From: Oscillospiraceae bacterium
GTDB taxonomy: Bacteria > Bacillota > Clostridia > Oscillospirales > Oscillospiraceae
Direction of reading: 5' to 3'
Assembly: GCA_910575265.1 (NCBI GenBank)
Contig: CAJTEA010000003.1
Coordinates: 214,359-278,358 of the forward strand
Length of the DNA: 64,000 bases
The notes beneath the pieces are model-generated. The model did no database searches. It was not told where the DNA came from and saw only the letters and a list, made by a program, of their open reading frames with translations. The position numbers and the translations under genes are program-made. Of this stretch, positions 24,434 through 32,836 are shown in pieces (the stretch's first letter is position 1; each line of letters starts with the position of its first letter).

Positions 24434-26146
24434 ATGTTACCCTTAGCCACCGCCGCCCAGATGAAGGAGCTGGACCGCCGGGCCATTGAGGAGCGGGGGG
24501 TTCCCTCCCTGGAGCTGATGGAGCACGCCGCCCAGGCTGTGGCGGACACGGTTTGGGAGCTGATCCAGCCCGACGAATCCATTTGCGCCTCTTCCATCGG
24601 CGTTATCATGATGCACAAGAAGGACGCTCCTCCGCCCACTGAAGAGGAACAGCGTCAGGAGGAGAAAATTCGGGAGATCGTCGAGTCTAAGAACACCGAC
24701 CCCACCCCCCGGGTGGCGGTTTTCTGCGGCCACGGCAACAACGGCGGGGACGGGATGGCCTGCGCCCGCTTGCTTATGGAGCGGGGTGGCTGCCATGTCC
24801 GGGCCTTTTTCGTGGGCGATCGGGCCAAAATGACCCCGGACGAGAGGGTCATGGAGGAACGGCTGATTGCCGCCGGGGGCTGTCTGGAGGACTTCACCAT
24901 CGACCTGACCGACCGGGAAACAGCGGAGGCCACATTCACCTTTGAACAGCAGAAGATTTCCGCCTGGCTGTCCACCTGCGACTGTATGGTGGACGCCCTG
25001 TTCGGCATCGGCCTGACCAGGCCTGTGACCGGCCCCTTCGCCGCCGCCGTCCGGCTGATGAACGGGCGGACGGTGGTCTCCTGCGACATCCCCTCCGGGG
25101 TGAACGCCGATACCGGGGAGATTTTAGGCGAGGCTGTCCAGGCCACCAAAACCGTCACCTTTACCCGCCCCAAGCCGGGGCTGTATGTGGGAGAGGGTGC
25201 CGCCCGGGCCGGGGAAGTCCGCGCCGTGGACATCGGCATCCCCCACAACCTGGAGTGGGAGATGTTCCGGGACCTGCCCCGGCTGGAGATGGTGGACTCC
25301 CCCAACAACGGACTGCCCCGCCGTCCCCGCGCCGCCCACAAGGGGGATTTTGGGAAACTCTTCATCCTTGCCGGGTCGGAGGGGTACACCGGCGCGCCCG
25401 TTCTGGCGGCAAAAGCCGCTCTGCGCGCCGGGGCGGGGCTGGTGTACTTAGGGGTGCCCTGGGATATCTACCCCATCATCGCCATCAAGTGCGACGAGGC
25501 CATGCCGTTTCCCCTGCCGGAGGACTATGACGCCATTTTGGACAAAGCGAGGGGCTGTGACGCGGCCCTCATCGGTCCCGGATTGGGACGGGCTCCAGAG
25601 GTGGAAGCGCTGGTGCTCCGCCTGCTGGCGGACCTGGACGTCCCTATTGTGCTGGACGCCGATGGCATAAACGCCCTTTCCGGGCATATAGATGTATTGG
25701 ACAAACGCTCCGCTCTCACCGTCCTCACTCCCCATGAGGGGGAGTTTTCCCGGCTGACCGGCTGCGCCCTGCCCATCCGGGACCGTCTCACCGCCGCCCG
25801 GGAGTTTGCCCGGGACCACGGCTGTGTGCTGGTTCTCAAGGGTCAGGGCACCATTACCGCCGCGCTGGACGGCTCGGCCTGGGTCAATACCACCGGCAAC
25901 CCTGGCATGGCCAAGGGCGGCTCTGGGGACGCGCTGGCGGGGATGATTGCCGCCCTCCTGGGTCAGAAGCACCTGCGCGGAGAACGCCGGGAGGGGGACA
26001 ATACGGCGGAGCTGGCGGCGGACGCCGTTTTTTACCACGGCGCGGCGGGGGACGCCTGCGCCGCGAGCCTTGGCGAATACGCCATGCTGCCCACCGACCT
26101 GATCGAGGCCATCCCCCAGGTCCTGCGGCAGTGGTCTGAGATTTGA
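24434..26146 (+). CDS. nnr: Bifunctional NAD(P)HX epimerase / dehydratase
   Basis: 570 residues. N-terminal YjeF epimerase domain (GHGNNGGDG nucleotide loop; PSGVNADTG motif) and C-terminal ADP/ATP-dependent NAD(P)H-hydrate dehydratase domain (GSEGYTGAP; TPHEGEFSRL; NPGMAKGGSGD). Together they repair hydrated NADH and NADPH. Compared with typical family members there are ~45 extra residues (about 45-90, PDESICASS to NTDPTPR, highly charged) between the first helix and first strand of the epimerase domain. It starts 10 bases after sufB, so it is probably in the same operon. Widely annotated as nnrD/nnrE fusions. Confidence 0.92.
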   Translation: MLPLATAAQMKELDRRAIEERGVPSLELMEHAAQAVADTVWELIQPDESICASSIGVIMMHKKDAPPPTEEEQRQEEKIREIVESKNTDPTPRVAVFCGHGNNGGDGMACARLLMERGGCHVRAFFVGDRAKMTPDERVMEERLIAAGGCLEDFTIDLTDRETAEATFTFEQQKISAWLSTCDCMVDALFGIGLTRPVTGPFAAAVRLMNGRTVVSCDIPSGVNADTGEILGEAVQATKTVTFTRPKPGLYVGEGAARAGEVRAVDIGIPHNLEWEMFRDLPRLEMVDSPNNGLPRRPRAAHKGDFGKLFILAGSEGYTGAPVLAAKAALRAGAGLVYLGVPWDIYPIIAIKCDEAMPFPLPEDYDAILDKARGCDAALIGPGLGRAPEVEALVLRLLADLDVPIVLDADGINALSGHIDVLDKRSALTVLTPHEGEFSRLTGCALPIRDRLTAAREFARDHGCVLVLKGQGTITAALDGSAWVNTTGNPGMAKGGSGDALAGMIAALLGQKHLRGERREGDNTAELAADAVFYHGAAGDACAASLGEYAMLPTDLIEAIPQVLRQWSEI

Positions 26147-26162
26147 GTATGGAGGTAACGCC

Positions 26163-26738
26163 GTGCGCAAGCTGGTGCTTTGCGTACTAATGATAACCCT
26201 CCTCGCCGGCTGCGGGAGCGCGGGGGTGAGCGAGGCGGAGGAGCTGGCCCTGACCATCCGGGGGGAGTATCTGGCCATGGACCGCTGCGCGGCCCAGGCG
26301 GCGGTCACCGCCGACTACGGACAGCGGGTGTACCAGTATGAAATGGCCGTCGCGGTGTCCGGCGAGGAGGCCACGCTGACCCTCTCCGCTCCGGAGACGG
26401 TGGCGGGCCTTACCGCCCGGCTCACGGGGGAGGAGAACCTTTTGGAGTTTGACGGCGTGTCGGTGGAGACCGGCCCGCTGGACGATACCGGGCTTACCCC
26501 TATCTCCGCTTTGCCCGCCCTGCTGGAGGAGGCCCAGTCCGGCTATATCACCGCCTGCGCCATGGAGGAGGACGGAGCTCTGCTCCGGGTGGACTGCGGC
26601 GACCCGACCGGCTCGCCGGGAGCGGGCACTGAGACCGTCCTGTGGTTCGACGCCTCCACCCACGCCCTGGTAAAGGGCGAAATCAGCGTGGACGGCTTCC
26701 GGGTAATCGCGTGCGAATTGACCGATTTTACAATGTAA
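26163..26738 (+). CDS. Small lipoprotein, LolA-like outer-surface protein
   Basis: 191 residues starting at GTG with GGAGG ten bases upstream. The lipobox is LLAGC (Cys about 17). The rest is beta-rich, with alternating strands such as QRVYQYEMAVAVSG and ETVLWFDASTHALVKGEISVDG that recall the half-barrel of LolA-like lipid-binding proteins; this fold guess is weak. It lies between the NAD(P)HX repair gene and alr and is likely co-transcribed with both. Function unknown. Confidence 0.75.
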   Translation: MRKLVLCVLMITLLAGCGSAGVSEAEELALTIRGEYLAMDRCAAQAAVTADYGQRVYQYEMAVAVSGEEATLTLSAPETVAGLTARLTGEENLLEFDGVSVETGPLDDTGLTPISALPALLEEAQSGYITACAMEEDGALLRVDCGDPTGSPGAGTETVLWFDASTHALVKGEISVDGFRVIACELTDFTM

Positions 26739-26750
26739 AGAGTGATACCA

Positions 26751-27899
26751 ATGACAGACAGACAAATGGTCCGCGCCTGGGCGGAGGTCGACCTGGACGC
26801 CCTGGCGCGCAACTACCGCCTGCTGCGGGGGCTGGCGCCGAAGGCCAAATTTCTGGGCCTGGTGAAGGCCAACGCCTACGGCCACGGGGCGGTTCCCATT
26901 GGGCGGAAGCTCCAGAAGCTGGGGGCGGATATGCTGGCGGTGGCCTGCCTGGACGAGGCGGTCGAGCTGCGCCGGGCGGGGATTGTCATCCCCATTCTGT
27001 GCCTGGGCCAGACTCCGGTGGAATTGGCCCCTGAGCTGCTGGAGTATGACGTCACTCAGACGGTGGGCGACCTGGCCACTGGGGAAGCCCTCTCCGCCGC
27101 CGCGGTCAAGACCGGAAAGACGCTGAAGATCCATGTCAAGCTGGATACCGGCATGGGACGGCTGGGGTTTTTCTATGCGGCGGACCACGATGAGAAAACG
27201 CTGGAAGACACCGCCATGGACATCGACGCCCTGTGCGCTCTGCCCGGCCTGGAAGCGGAGGGCATTTTTACCCACTTCGCCGACGCCGACGGCAGTGAAG
27301 CGTACACCCGGACCCAGATGAATCGGTTTGAGGACGTCCGCGGGAAACTGCGCGATCAGGGCGTCAATTTTAAAATTTACCATTGCGCGGCCAGCGCCGC
27401 CGTGTTAAACTACCCTTGGATGAGTATGGACATGATCCGCCCCGGCATCGCCCTGTACGGCTACTGCCCCGCGCCCGGAATGGACAACCCGGGCTTAAAG
27501 CCGGTGATGACGGTGAAAAGCCGGATCGCCGTTGTCCGAACCCTCCCCGCTGGGAGCTTTATCAGTTACGGCCGCGCCGCCACGCTGCGCCAGATTTCCA
27601 GGCTGGCCGTTGTGCCCATCGGCTACGGGGACGGCTACCCCCGAGCTCTGTCCAACGAGATGGACATGCTGATTCGCGGTATTCCATGCCCCATTGTAGG
27701 CCGGATCTGCATGGATATGTGTATGGTGGACGTCACCGGCCTGGAGGATGTACAGCCCGGCGAGGTGGCCACCGTCTACGGACCGAAATTGACGCGGCGG
27801 GCGGCAAAGCTGGCCGGGACGATCTCCTATGAATTGTTATGCCAGCTTACCCCCCGGGTTCCCCGCCTCTATTTTGAGGACGGCGCCCGGATTCTGTGA
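26751..27899 (+). CDS. alr: Alanine racemase
   Basis: 382 residues. Makes D-alanine for peptidoglycan. The PLP lysine is in VKANAYGHG (Lys ~39) and the second catalytic base, tyrosine, in IGYGDGYPR (~292); the RICMDMCMVDV motif follows. The N-terminal TIM barrel and C-terminal beta domain are complete. ATG 26751 is preferred to a GTG at 26742 because AAAGAG lies at better spacing, though the site is weak. As in many Firmicutes, a mazF toxin gene follows, but the antitoxin gene normally between them is not found here. Confidence 0.95.
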   Translation: MTDRQMVRAWAEVDLDALARNYRLLRGLAPKAKFLGLVKANAYGHGAVPIGRKLQKLGADMLAVACLDEAVELRRAGIVIPILCLGQTPVELAPELLEYDVTQTVGDLATGEALSAAAVKTGKTLKIHVKLDTGMGRLGFFYAADHDEKTLEDTAMDIDALCALPGLEAEGIFTHFADADGSEAYTRTQMNRFEDVRGKLRDQGVNFKIYHCAASAAVLNYPWMSMDMIRPGIALYGYCPAPGMDNPGLKPVMTVKSRIAVVRTLPAGSFISYGRAATLRQISRLAVVPIGYGDGYPRALSNEMDMLIRGIPCPIVGRICMDMCMVDVTGLEDVQPGEVATVYGPKLTRRAAKLAGTISYELLCQLTPRVPRLYFEDGARIL

Positions 27900-27917
27900 A
27901 AATCCGCTGAAAATTCC

Positions 27918-27946
27918 GGGGACAGGCTCTCAAGCCGCCTGTCCCC
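27918..27946 (+). terminator. Hairpin after alr
   Basis: Perfect 10-bp stem GGGGACAGGC / GCCTGTCCCC with a 9-base loop, 18 bases after the alr stop. There is no T-run, so termination is uncertain; it may instead protect the mRNA end. Confidence 0.5.
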
Positions 27947-28094
27947 CGCCGTGACCGCCCGGCTTGTCCGGACATAGGATGAGGTGGAGCACAGGGGGGC
28001 GTTTCCCCCCGGGTTTGCAGGGCGCGGCGGGCTTTGGAGTGGGCCGGGGCCGGGTGCGGTCCTATGACGGCCCAAATTCTCTTTCCTGGTGAGG

Positions 28095-28162
28095 TATAAT
28101 CCTCGCCGCCCCGTGGGAGAATCATAGTACAGCGTTACATACGATTCCTTCGGCTGTAACGC
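28095..28162 (+). promoter_or_regulatory. mazF leader: TATAAT box and 8-bp inverted repeat
   Basis: A perfect TATAAT (28095-28100) lies 88 bases before mazF, without a clear -35. Downstream, GCGTTACA (28132-28139) and TGTAACGC (28155-28162) form a perfect inverted repeat that could be a hairpin in the mRNA or a protein site. The first arm is followed by T, giving TACAT at 28136-28140, the pentamer cut by the Bacillus MazF toxin. The rest of 27900-28187 holds no convincing ORF. Confidence 0.45.
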
Positions 28163-28187
28163 GGTGCTATCTTCCAGCGGAGTGTGA

Positions 28188-28559
28188 ATGTACTTGGATA
28201 ACAGCGTAAAACGAGGCGACATCTTCTATGCCGATTTGAGCCCCGTGGTGGGCAGTGAACAGGGGGGCGTGCGCCCTGTCCTCATTGTGCAGAACGACAC
28301 CGGCAACCGGCACAGTCCCACCGTGATTGCCGCGGCCATTACCTCCCAGACGGGAAAGGCCCGGCTGCCCACCCATATCTCGGTGGCTCCCCTGAGCTGC
28401 GGCCTGCCCAAGGAGTCTGTGATTCTGCTGGAGCAGGTGCGCACCCTGGATAAGCGCCGCCTGCGGGAGAAGATGGGCCGTCTGGACGACGGCGTGATGC
28501 GCCAGGTGGACAACGCCATCGCGGTGAGCTTCGGCCTCCACCCGGAGACGATGGTGTAA
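28188..28559 (+). CDS. mazF: MazF/NdoA-type mRNA interferase toxin
   Basis: 123 residues, the length of B. subtilis NdoA/MazF. The fold motifs are present: [20 protein letters not shown] at the start, RPVLIVQND, and the strand HISVAP. The active-site arginine and threonine fall in the 'GGVRPVL' and 'AAITSQTGK' regions. It cleaves single-stranded RNA at short motifs and slows growth. No mazE-like antitoxin ORF is visible in the 288 bases upstream, so the partner is either elsewhere or absent. Placement after alr matches the alr-ndoAI-ndoA order of Bacilli with the middle gene missing. Confidence 0.92.
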   Translation: MYLDNSVKRGDIFYADLSPVVGSEQGGVRPVLIVQNDTGNRHSPTVIAAAITSQTGKARLPTHISVAPLSCGLPKESVILLEQVRTLDKRRLREKMGRLDDGVMRQVDNAIAVSFGLHPETMV

Positions 28560-28564
28560 CAACA

Positions 28565-28586
28565 GGTCCCGCCCTCCGGCGGGACC
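28565..28586 (+). terminator. Hairpin between mazF and the next gene
   Basis: Perfect 9-bp stem GGTCCCGCC / GGCGGGACC with a CTCC loop, right after the mazF stop. It is followed by TACAT, not a T-run, so it is a weak terminator or an mRNA-processing site. Confidence 0.5.
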
Positions 28587-28612
28587 TACATAAGAGAAGG
28601 AGCGTCGTACCT

Positions 28613-29149
28613 ATGAAAAAACTGGACAAGCGCTGGACCGTTCGCCTGGGGGCGCTGGCCCTGTCCGCCATGCTGCTGGGCACGGTGGCGGCTCTGGCCG
28701 CGGGAGGCGACCAGAGCGACCCCCTGGTTACCCTCAGCTATCTGAACCAGACCGCGATCCCCCAGATTGTCAAGCAGGTGGAGGAGAGCGCCGCCGTCAA
28801 GCAGGCGGAGCTGACCAAAGCCTTTACCGCCCAGATCAACCAGTACCTCCAGCAGGGAGGGGCGGTTGGCGGCAGCCTCGGCGGTTCCGCCTCCTACACG
28901 CTGGTGTCCATGTCCAGCGGCCAGGTCATGTCTCTGGGCGTGGGCTGTGAGGCGCTGCCGCGCGTCGGCACGGTCACTGTAACCGCGGACAGCGCCCCGG
29001 CGCTGATCGACATGACCTCCGGCGGCACCGTCAACACCGGGGCGTCCTTGACCCGCAACCATCTGTACCTGTGTACCATCCCCGACCGCTCCCTCACCGC
29101 CTCCGGCGATGTGAAGCTGCTGGTCCGGGGGACCTATTCCATCGCCTGA
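28613..29149 (+). CDS. Secreted protein of unknown function
   Basis: 178 residues. A basic N-terminus and hydrophobic segment (LGALALSAMLLGTVAALAAGG) form a signal peptide cut near residue 31. The mature part has a helical stretch (residues ~45-80, VKQVEESAAVKQAELTKAF) and then a beta-rich domain with glycines and threonines. No catalytic motif is recognised. AGAAGGAG precedes the ATG. A hairpin follows 11 bases after the stop, so the gene is likely read alone or with mazF. Confidence 0.7.
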   Translation: MKKLDKRWTVRLGALALSAMLLGTVAALAAGGDQSDPLVTLSYLNQTAIPQIVKQVEESAAVKQAELTKAFTAQINQYLQQGGAVGGSLGGSASYTLVSMSSGQVMSLGVGCEALPRVGTVTVTADSAPALIDMTSGGTVNTGASLTRNHLYLCTIPDRSLTASGDVKLLVRGTYSIA

Positions 29150-29160
29150 TTACGTAGCCA

Positions 29161-29190
29161 ATCCCCGCCGTTTTCCCAAGCGGCGGGGAT
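29161..29190 (+). terminator. Hairpin after the secreted protein gene
   Basis: Perfect 10-bp stem ATCCCCGCCG / CGGCGGGGAT, loop TTTTCCCAAG, followed by GTTAAAT. A plausible terminator with a poor T-run. Confidence 0.55.
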
Positions 29191-29214
29191 GTTAAATAAA
29201 GAGGAGGAACACCA

Positions 29215-30009
29215 ATGAGAAACATGTTTGATCTCACCGGCCGGGTGGCCCTGGTCACCGGGGGGGCCTACGGCATCGGATTCGCCATAGCGGAGGCCCT
29301 GGCGGTCGCGGGAGCGAAAATCGCCTTCAACTGCCGCGGCCAGTCCAATCTGGAAAGGGCTATGGCCGACTACGCCGCCAAGGGGATTGAGGCCCGGGGC
29401 TATATCGCCGACGTCACCGACGAGGGACAGGTTGCCGAGCTGACGCGCAAAATCGAGGCCGATCTGGGCGGCGTGGATATCCTGGTGAACAACGCCGGCG
29501 TGATCAAACGCGTCCCTATGACTGAAATGAGCGTGGAGGATTTCCGGCAGGTGGTGGACATCGACCTGATCGGCCCCTTCATCTGCGCCAAGGCGGTGAT
29601 CCCCGGCATGGTGGAGCGGGGACGCGGCAAGATCATCAACATCTGCTCCATGATGAGCGAGCTGGGCCGGGAGACCGTCTCCGCCTACGCCGCCGCCAAG
29701 GGCGGGCTGAAGATGCTCACCCGGAACATCTGCTCGGAGTACGGTGGGGCCAACATCCAGTGCAACGGCATCGGCCCGGGCTACATCGCCACCCAGCAGA
29801 CCGCCCCCCTCCGGGAGCGGCAGGCCGACGGCAGCCGCCACCCCTTTGACCAGTTCATCGTATCCAAGACCCCGGCGGGCCGCTGGGGCGTCCCCGAGGA
29901 CCTGATGGGGCCGGCGGTTTTCCTGGCCTCCGACGCCTCTAATTTTGTCAATGGCCACATCCTCTATGTGGACGGCGGAATTCTGGCCTACATCGGCAAG
30001 CAGCCCTGA
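29215..30009 (+). CDS. SDR-family oxidoreductase, gluconate 5-dehydrogenase-like
   Basis: 264 residues, classical short-chain dehydrogenase. The cofactor loop is TGGAYGIG (about residues 15-22), the NNAG motif lies at ~96-99, and the catalytic Ser and Tyr-x3-Lys are in CSMMSELGRETVSAYAAAKG. The C-terminal ILYVDGGILAYIGKQP is typical of the gluconate 5-dehydrogenase/KduD group, which reduces keto-sugar acids. It precedes a DhaK/DhaL kinase pair (own promoter in between), suggesting a small ketose or polyol pathway. The true substrate is unknown. Confidence 0.85.
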   Translation: MRNMFDLTGRVALVTGGAYGIGFAIAEALAVAGAKIAFNCRGQSNLERAMADYAAKGIEARGYIADVTDEGQVAELTRKIEADLGGVDILVNNAGVIKRVPMTEMSVEDFRQVVDIDLIGPFICAKAVIPGMVERGRGKIINICSMMSELGRETVSAYAAAKGGLKMLTRNICSEYGGANIQCNGIGPGYIATQQTAPLRERQADGSRHPFDQFIVSKTPAGRWGVPEDLMGPAVFLASDASNFVNGHILYVDGGILAYIGKQP

Positions 30010-30038
30010 TATTTTCAGTAAAAATCCACAAACAGGGA

Positions 30039-30067
30039 TTGAAGAATCCGAAAAAAACAGTTATAAT
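30039..30067 (+). promoter_or_regulatory. Promoter of dhaK-dhaL
   Basis: TTGAAG (30039-30044), 17 bases, TATAAT (30062-30067), 72 bases before dhaK. A perfect 9-bp hairpin GCCGGCCTG / CAGGCCGGC (30081-30109) lies in the leader, followed by CCGATTTT, and could act as an attenuator. Confidence 0.65.
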
Positions 30068-30138
30068 GGAAGCCGACGATGCCGGCCTGTCCCGCCGGGG
30101 CAGGCCGGCCCGATTTTGCGGGAAAGAAGGTTCTCCAT

Positions 30139-31131
30139 ATGAAAAAGATCATCAACGCGCCAGAGGCCTATACCGACGACATGCTTCGGGGCATTTACGC
30201 CGCCCACAGCCAGGTGAAGTACGCCGCGGACGACCTGCGCTGCTACTGCGTGGCGGAGAAGAAGCCGGGCAAGGTGGCCATTATCACCGGCGGCGGAACC
30301 GGACACCTCCCCCTGTTCCTGGGCTACGTGGGTGAGGGCCTGCTGGACGGCTGCGGCGTGGGCAGTGTGTTCCAGTCCCCCTCCGCCGAGCAGATCTACA
30401 ACATCTCCAAGGAGGTGGAGGCCGGCGCCGGCATTCTGTACCTCTATGGCAACTACACCGGCGACATCATGAACTTCGACATGGCCGCCGAGATGTGTGA
30501 CATGGACGATATCCCCACCAAATCCATCGTGGGCGCGGACGATGTGATCTCCAACGCCGACCCCGCCACCCGCCGGGGTGTGGCTGGAATCTTCTTTATG
30601 TACAAGTGCGCCGGGGCCAGGGCCGCTCAGATGGGCACTCTGGATGAGGTGCTGGCCGCCGCCCAGCTGGCCAAGGACAACACCCGCACCGTGGGCTTCG
30701 CCCTCACCCCCTGCGTCATCCCCGAGGTGGGCCACCCCAATTTCACCCTGGCCGAGGGCGAGATGGCTATGGGCATGGGCATCCACGGGGAGCCCGGCGT
30801 GTGGAGCGGGCCCATCAAGACCGCCGACGAGCTGGCGAAGGAGTCGGTTGACACCATTTTGAAGGACATGCCCGTGGCCTCCGGCGAGGAGGTCTGTGTC
30901 CTCATCAACGGCCTGGGGGCCACCTCCATCGAGGAGCTGTACATCCTCAGCGGCAGCGTGCGCAAGCTGCTGGACGAGAAGGGCATCAAAACTTACCGTA
31001 CCTTCGTGGGCGAGTACGCCACCTCCATGGAGATGGCCGGCGCTTCCATCTCCCTCTGTAAAGTGGCGAATGACGAGATGAAGCGGTGGATTGACATGCC
31101 CGTCCACACCCCCTTCTACACCCAGGTGTGA
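30139..31131 (+). CDS. dhaK: Dihydroxyacetone kinase-family subunit DhaK
   Basis: 330 residues. DhaK binds the ketose through a covalent bond to a histidine, here in MGIHGEPG (His ~216). The N-terminal glycine loop is GGGTGHLP where the dihydroxyacetone enzymes usually have GGGSGHEP, and the next motif reads GSVFQSPSAEQ instead of GDVFASPSADQ. These changes line the substrate pocket, so the substrate may be another short ketose or keto-sugar. The DhaL partner follows 18 bases downstream. No DhaM phosphotransfer subunit is near, so ATP use is possible. Confidence 0.88.
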   Translation: MKKIINAPEAYTDDMLRGIYAAHSQVKYAADDLRCYCVAEKKPGKVAIITGGGTGHLPLFLGYVGEGLLDGCGVGSVFQSPSAEQIYNISKEVEAGAGILYLYGNYTGDIMNFDMAAEMCDMDDIPTKSIVGADDVISNADPATRRGVAGIFFMYKCAGARAAQMGTLDEVLAAAQLAKDNTRTVGFALTPCVIPEVGHPNFTLAEGEMAMGMGIHGEPGVWSGPIKTADELAKESVDTILKDMPVASGEEVCVLINGLGATSIEELYILSGSVRKLLDEKGIKTYRTFVGEYATSMEMAGASISLCKVANDEMKRWIDMPVHTPFYTQV

Positions 31132-31149
31132 TGCAGGGAGGATACAGAT

Positions 31150-31791
31150 ATGAACACCATTACCTGTGAACAGCTCCCCGCCCTTTTTCAGGGGGTGGCC
31201 ACCATCTTCGCGGAGAAGAGGGAGGAGCTGTGCGACATGGACGCCCGGATGGGCGACGGCGACCTGGGGCTGACCATGGACAAGGGCTACGGCGCCCTGC
31301 CCGGCCTGCTCCAGGAGAATATGGAGGCCGGGGACGTGGGCAAGACCCTGATGAAGGCGGGGATGAAGATGTCCAGCGTGGTCCCCTCCACCATGGGCAC
31401 CCTGATGTCCAGCGGGATTATGGAGGGGGGCAAGGCTCTCAAGGGCAAGGGGGAGCTGGGACCCTGGGAGCTGGCGGCTTACCTCACCGCCTTCGCCGCC
31501 GGCATCCAGAAGCGGGGCAAGTGCCAGCTGGGGGACCGAACCATTTTGGACGCGGTGTCCCCCGCCGGGGAGGCGGCTCAGAAAGCCGCGGACCAAGGGG
31601 GCGATCTGTCCGCTGTGATCGCCGCCGCCTGCGAGGGCGCGGTCCAGGGGGTGGAGGCCACCAAGGCCATGACCCCCAAATTCGGCAAGGCCGCCGTGTT
31701 CGCCGCCAAGGCCGCCGGCGTCCCTGATCAGGGCGCGGTGGCGGGCGCTTATATGCTCCAGGGCCTGAAACGGGGCCTGGAGGCACTGTAA
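31150..31791 (+). CDS. dhaL: Dihydroxyacetone kinase-family subunit DhaL
   Basis: 213 residues, all-helical nucleotide-binding subunit. The magnesium-binding aspartates are in DMDARMGDGDLG (residues ~28-40), where family members have 'D--TGDGDTG'. The later SSTMGTLMSSGIM and LGDRTILDAVSPA motifs are conserved family features (the latter reads GDRTMLDAL in others). It carries ADP/ATP and transfers phosphate to the ketose held by DhaK. It ends the dhaKL operon with a terminator 17 bases later. Confidence 0.88.
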   Translation: MNTITCEQLPALFQGVATIFAEKREELCDMDARMGDGDLGLTMDKGYGALPGLLQENMEAGDVGKTLMKAGMKMSSVVPSTMGTLMSSGIMEGGKALKGKGELGPWELAAYLTAFAAGIQKRGKCQLGDRTILDAVSPAGEAAQKAADQGGDLSAVIAAACEGAVQGVEATKAMTPKFGKAAVFAAKAAGVPDQGAVAGAYMLQGLKRGLEAL

Positions 31792-31807
31792 CAGCTTCAG
31801 CGTAACG

Positions 31808-31847
31808 CAGCCCCCGGCGCCGGCGCGCGCCGGGGGGCTGTTTCGTT
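31808..31847 (+). terminator. Terminator after dhaL
   Basis: Long GC stem CAGCCCCCGGCGC paired with GCGCCGGGGGGCTG (31808-31840, small bulge) followed by TTTCGTT. Confidence 0.8.
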
Positions 31848-31861
31848 CAAGGAGAGGAATT

Positions 31862-32761
31862 ATGACACTACAGCAGTTGAAATATATCATCGCCATTACA
31901 GACAGCGGCTCGGTGAACTCCGCCGCCAAGAGCCTTTATATCTCCCAGCCCAGCCTGTCCAGCGCGGTGAAGGAGCTGGAGGAAGAGATCGGCTTTGAGC
32001 TGTTCCGCCGGTCCAACCGGGGGGTGACCCTCACGGCGGAGGGGGAGGAGTTTCTCAACTACGCCCGGCAGGTATGCGAGCAGTACGCCCTGCTGGAGGA
32101 CCGGTTTGTGGCCGGGCAGTCCCGGAAGAAGTTCTCCGTCTCCACCCAGCACTACACCTTCGCCATCAACGCGTTTGTGGAGATGGTACGCAAGGTGGGG
32201 ATGGAGGAGTATGAGTTTTCCGTGCTGGAGACCCGGACCTACGAGTGCATCGAGAATGTCCGGGATTATAAAAGCGAGCTGGGCATTTTATATTTGGATG
32301 ACTTTAACGAAAAATACCTGACCAAGCTCTTTGAGGAACACAATCTGGAGTTCCATCCCCTGCGGGACTGCGCCACCTGCGTCTATCTCTGGGGCGAGCA
32401 CCCCCTGGCGGGGCGGGAACGGCTGACCATGGCGGACCTGGAGCCTTATCCCTGCATCGCCTTTGAGATCGGCAAGCAGAACTCCCTGTTCCTCTCCGAG
32501 GAGGTGATGAGCACCTATCAGTACCGGCAGCTCATCCGGGTGGGCGACCGGGCCACCGTCCTCAACCTGATGAAGGGACTCAACGGCTATACGCTTTGCT
32601 CCGGGATTATCTGCCGTCCGCTCAATGGCTCAGAGTATAAAACCATTCCCTTGGTGGAGGGCGGCGTCATGCACATCGGCTATATCCAGCGCCGGGGCAG
32701 TCAGCTCAGCCGTCTTGGGAAGCTGTACCTGTCCGAGGTACGCAAGTCCATTCTGCTGTAG
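31862..32761 (+). CDS. LysR-family transcriptional regulator
   Basis: 299 residues. N-terminal winged helix-turn-helix (QLKYIIAITDSGSVNSAAKSLYISQPSLSSAVKELE) is classic LysR; the rest is the periplasmic-binding-like effector domain. AAGGAGAGG precedes the ATG. It lies directly before metNIQ and the M20 hydrolase and reads the same way; a TATAG-N7-CTATA inverted repeat 15 bases after its stop fits the T-N11-A rule for LysR sites. It most likely controls the transporter genes, perhaps sensing a sulphur amino acid precursor. This is inference from position. Confidence 0.88.
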   Translation: MTLQQLKYIIAITDSGSVNSAAKSLYISQPSLSSAVKELEEEIGFELFRRSNRGVTLTAEGEEFLNYARQVCEQYALLEDRFVAGQSRKKFSVSTQHYTFAINAFVEMVRKVGMEEYEFSVLETRTYECIENVRDYKSELGILYLDDFNEKYLTKLFEEHNLEFHPLRDCATCVYLWGEHPLAGRERLTMADLEPYPCIAFEIGKQNSLFLSEEVMSTYQYRQLIRVGDRATVLNLMKGLNGYTLCSGIICRPLNGSEYKTIPLVEGGVMHIGYIQRRGSQLSRLGKLYLSEVRKSILL

Positions 32762-32775
32762 CCCACTTTCTTTGC

Positions 32776-32792
32776 TATAGTTTTAACCTATA
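32776..32792 (+). promoter_or_regulatory. Candidate LysR-type operator upstream of metN
   Basis: TATAG (32776-32780), seven bases, CTATA (32788-32792): a perfect 5-bp inverted repeat of the T-N11-A class, 84 bases before metN. Confidence 0.4.
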
Positions 32793-32836
32793 ACCCGTCC
32801 CTGATTTTGGGTATTAACACCCGGGGCGGGTTTTGT
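32793..32836 (+). terminator. Terminator after the LysR gene / possible metN attenuator
   Basis: CCCGTCCC (32794-32801) pairs with GGGGCGGG, with an inner GGGT/ACCC pair, then TTTTGTG. It ends the regulator transcript or attenuates read-through into metN, which starts 40 bases later. Confidence 0.6.

Noticed and set aside
27900..28187. A mazE antitoxin gene before mazF
   Set aside because: Only a 37-codon ORF (27975-28088 area) of Gly/Arg-rich low complexity exists; no AbrB- or RHH-like sequence.
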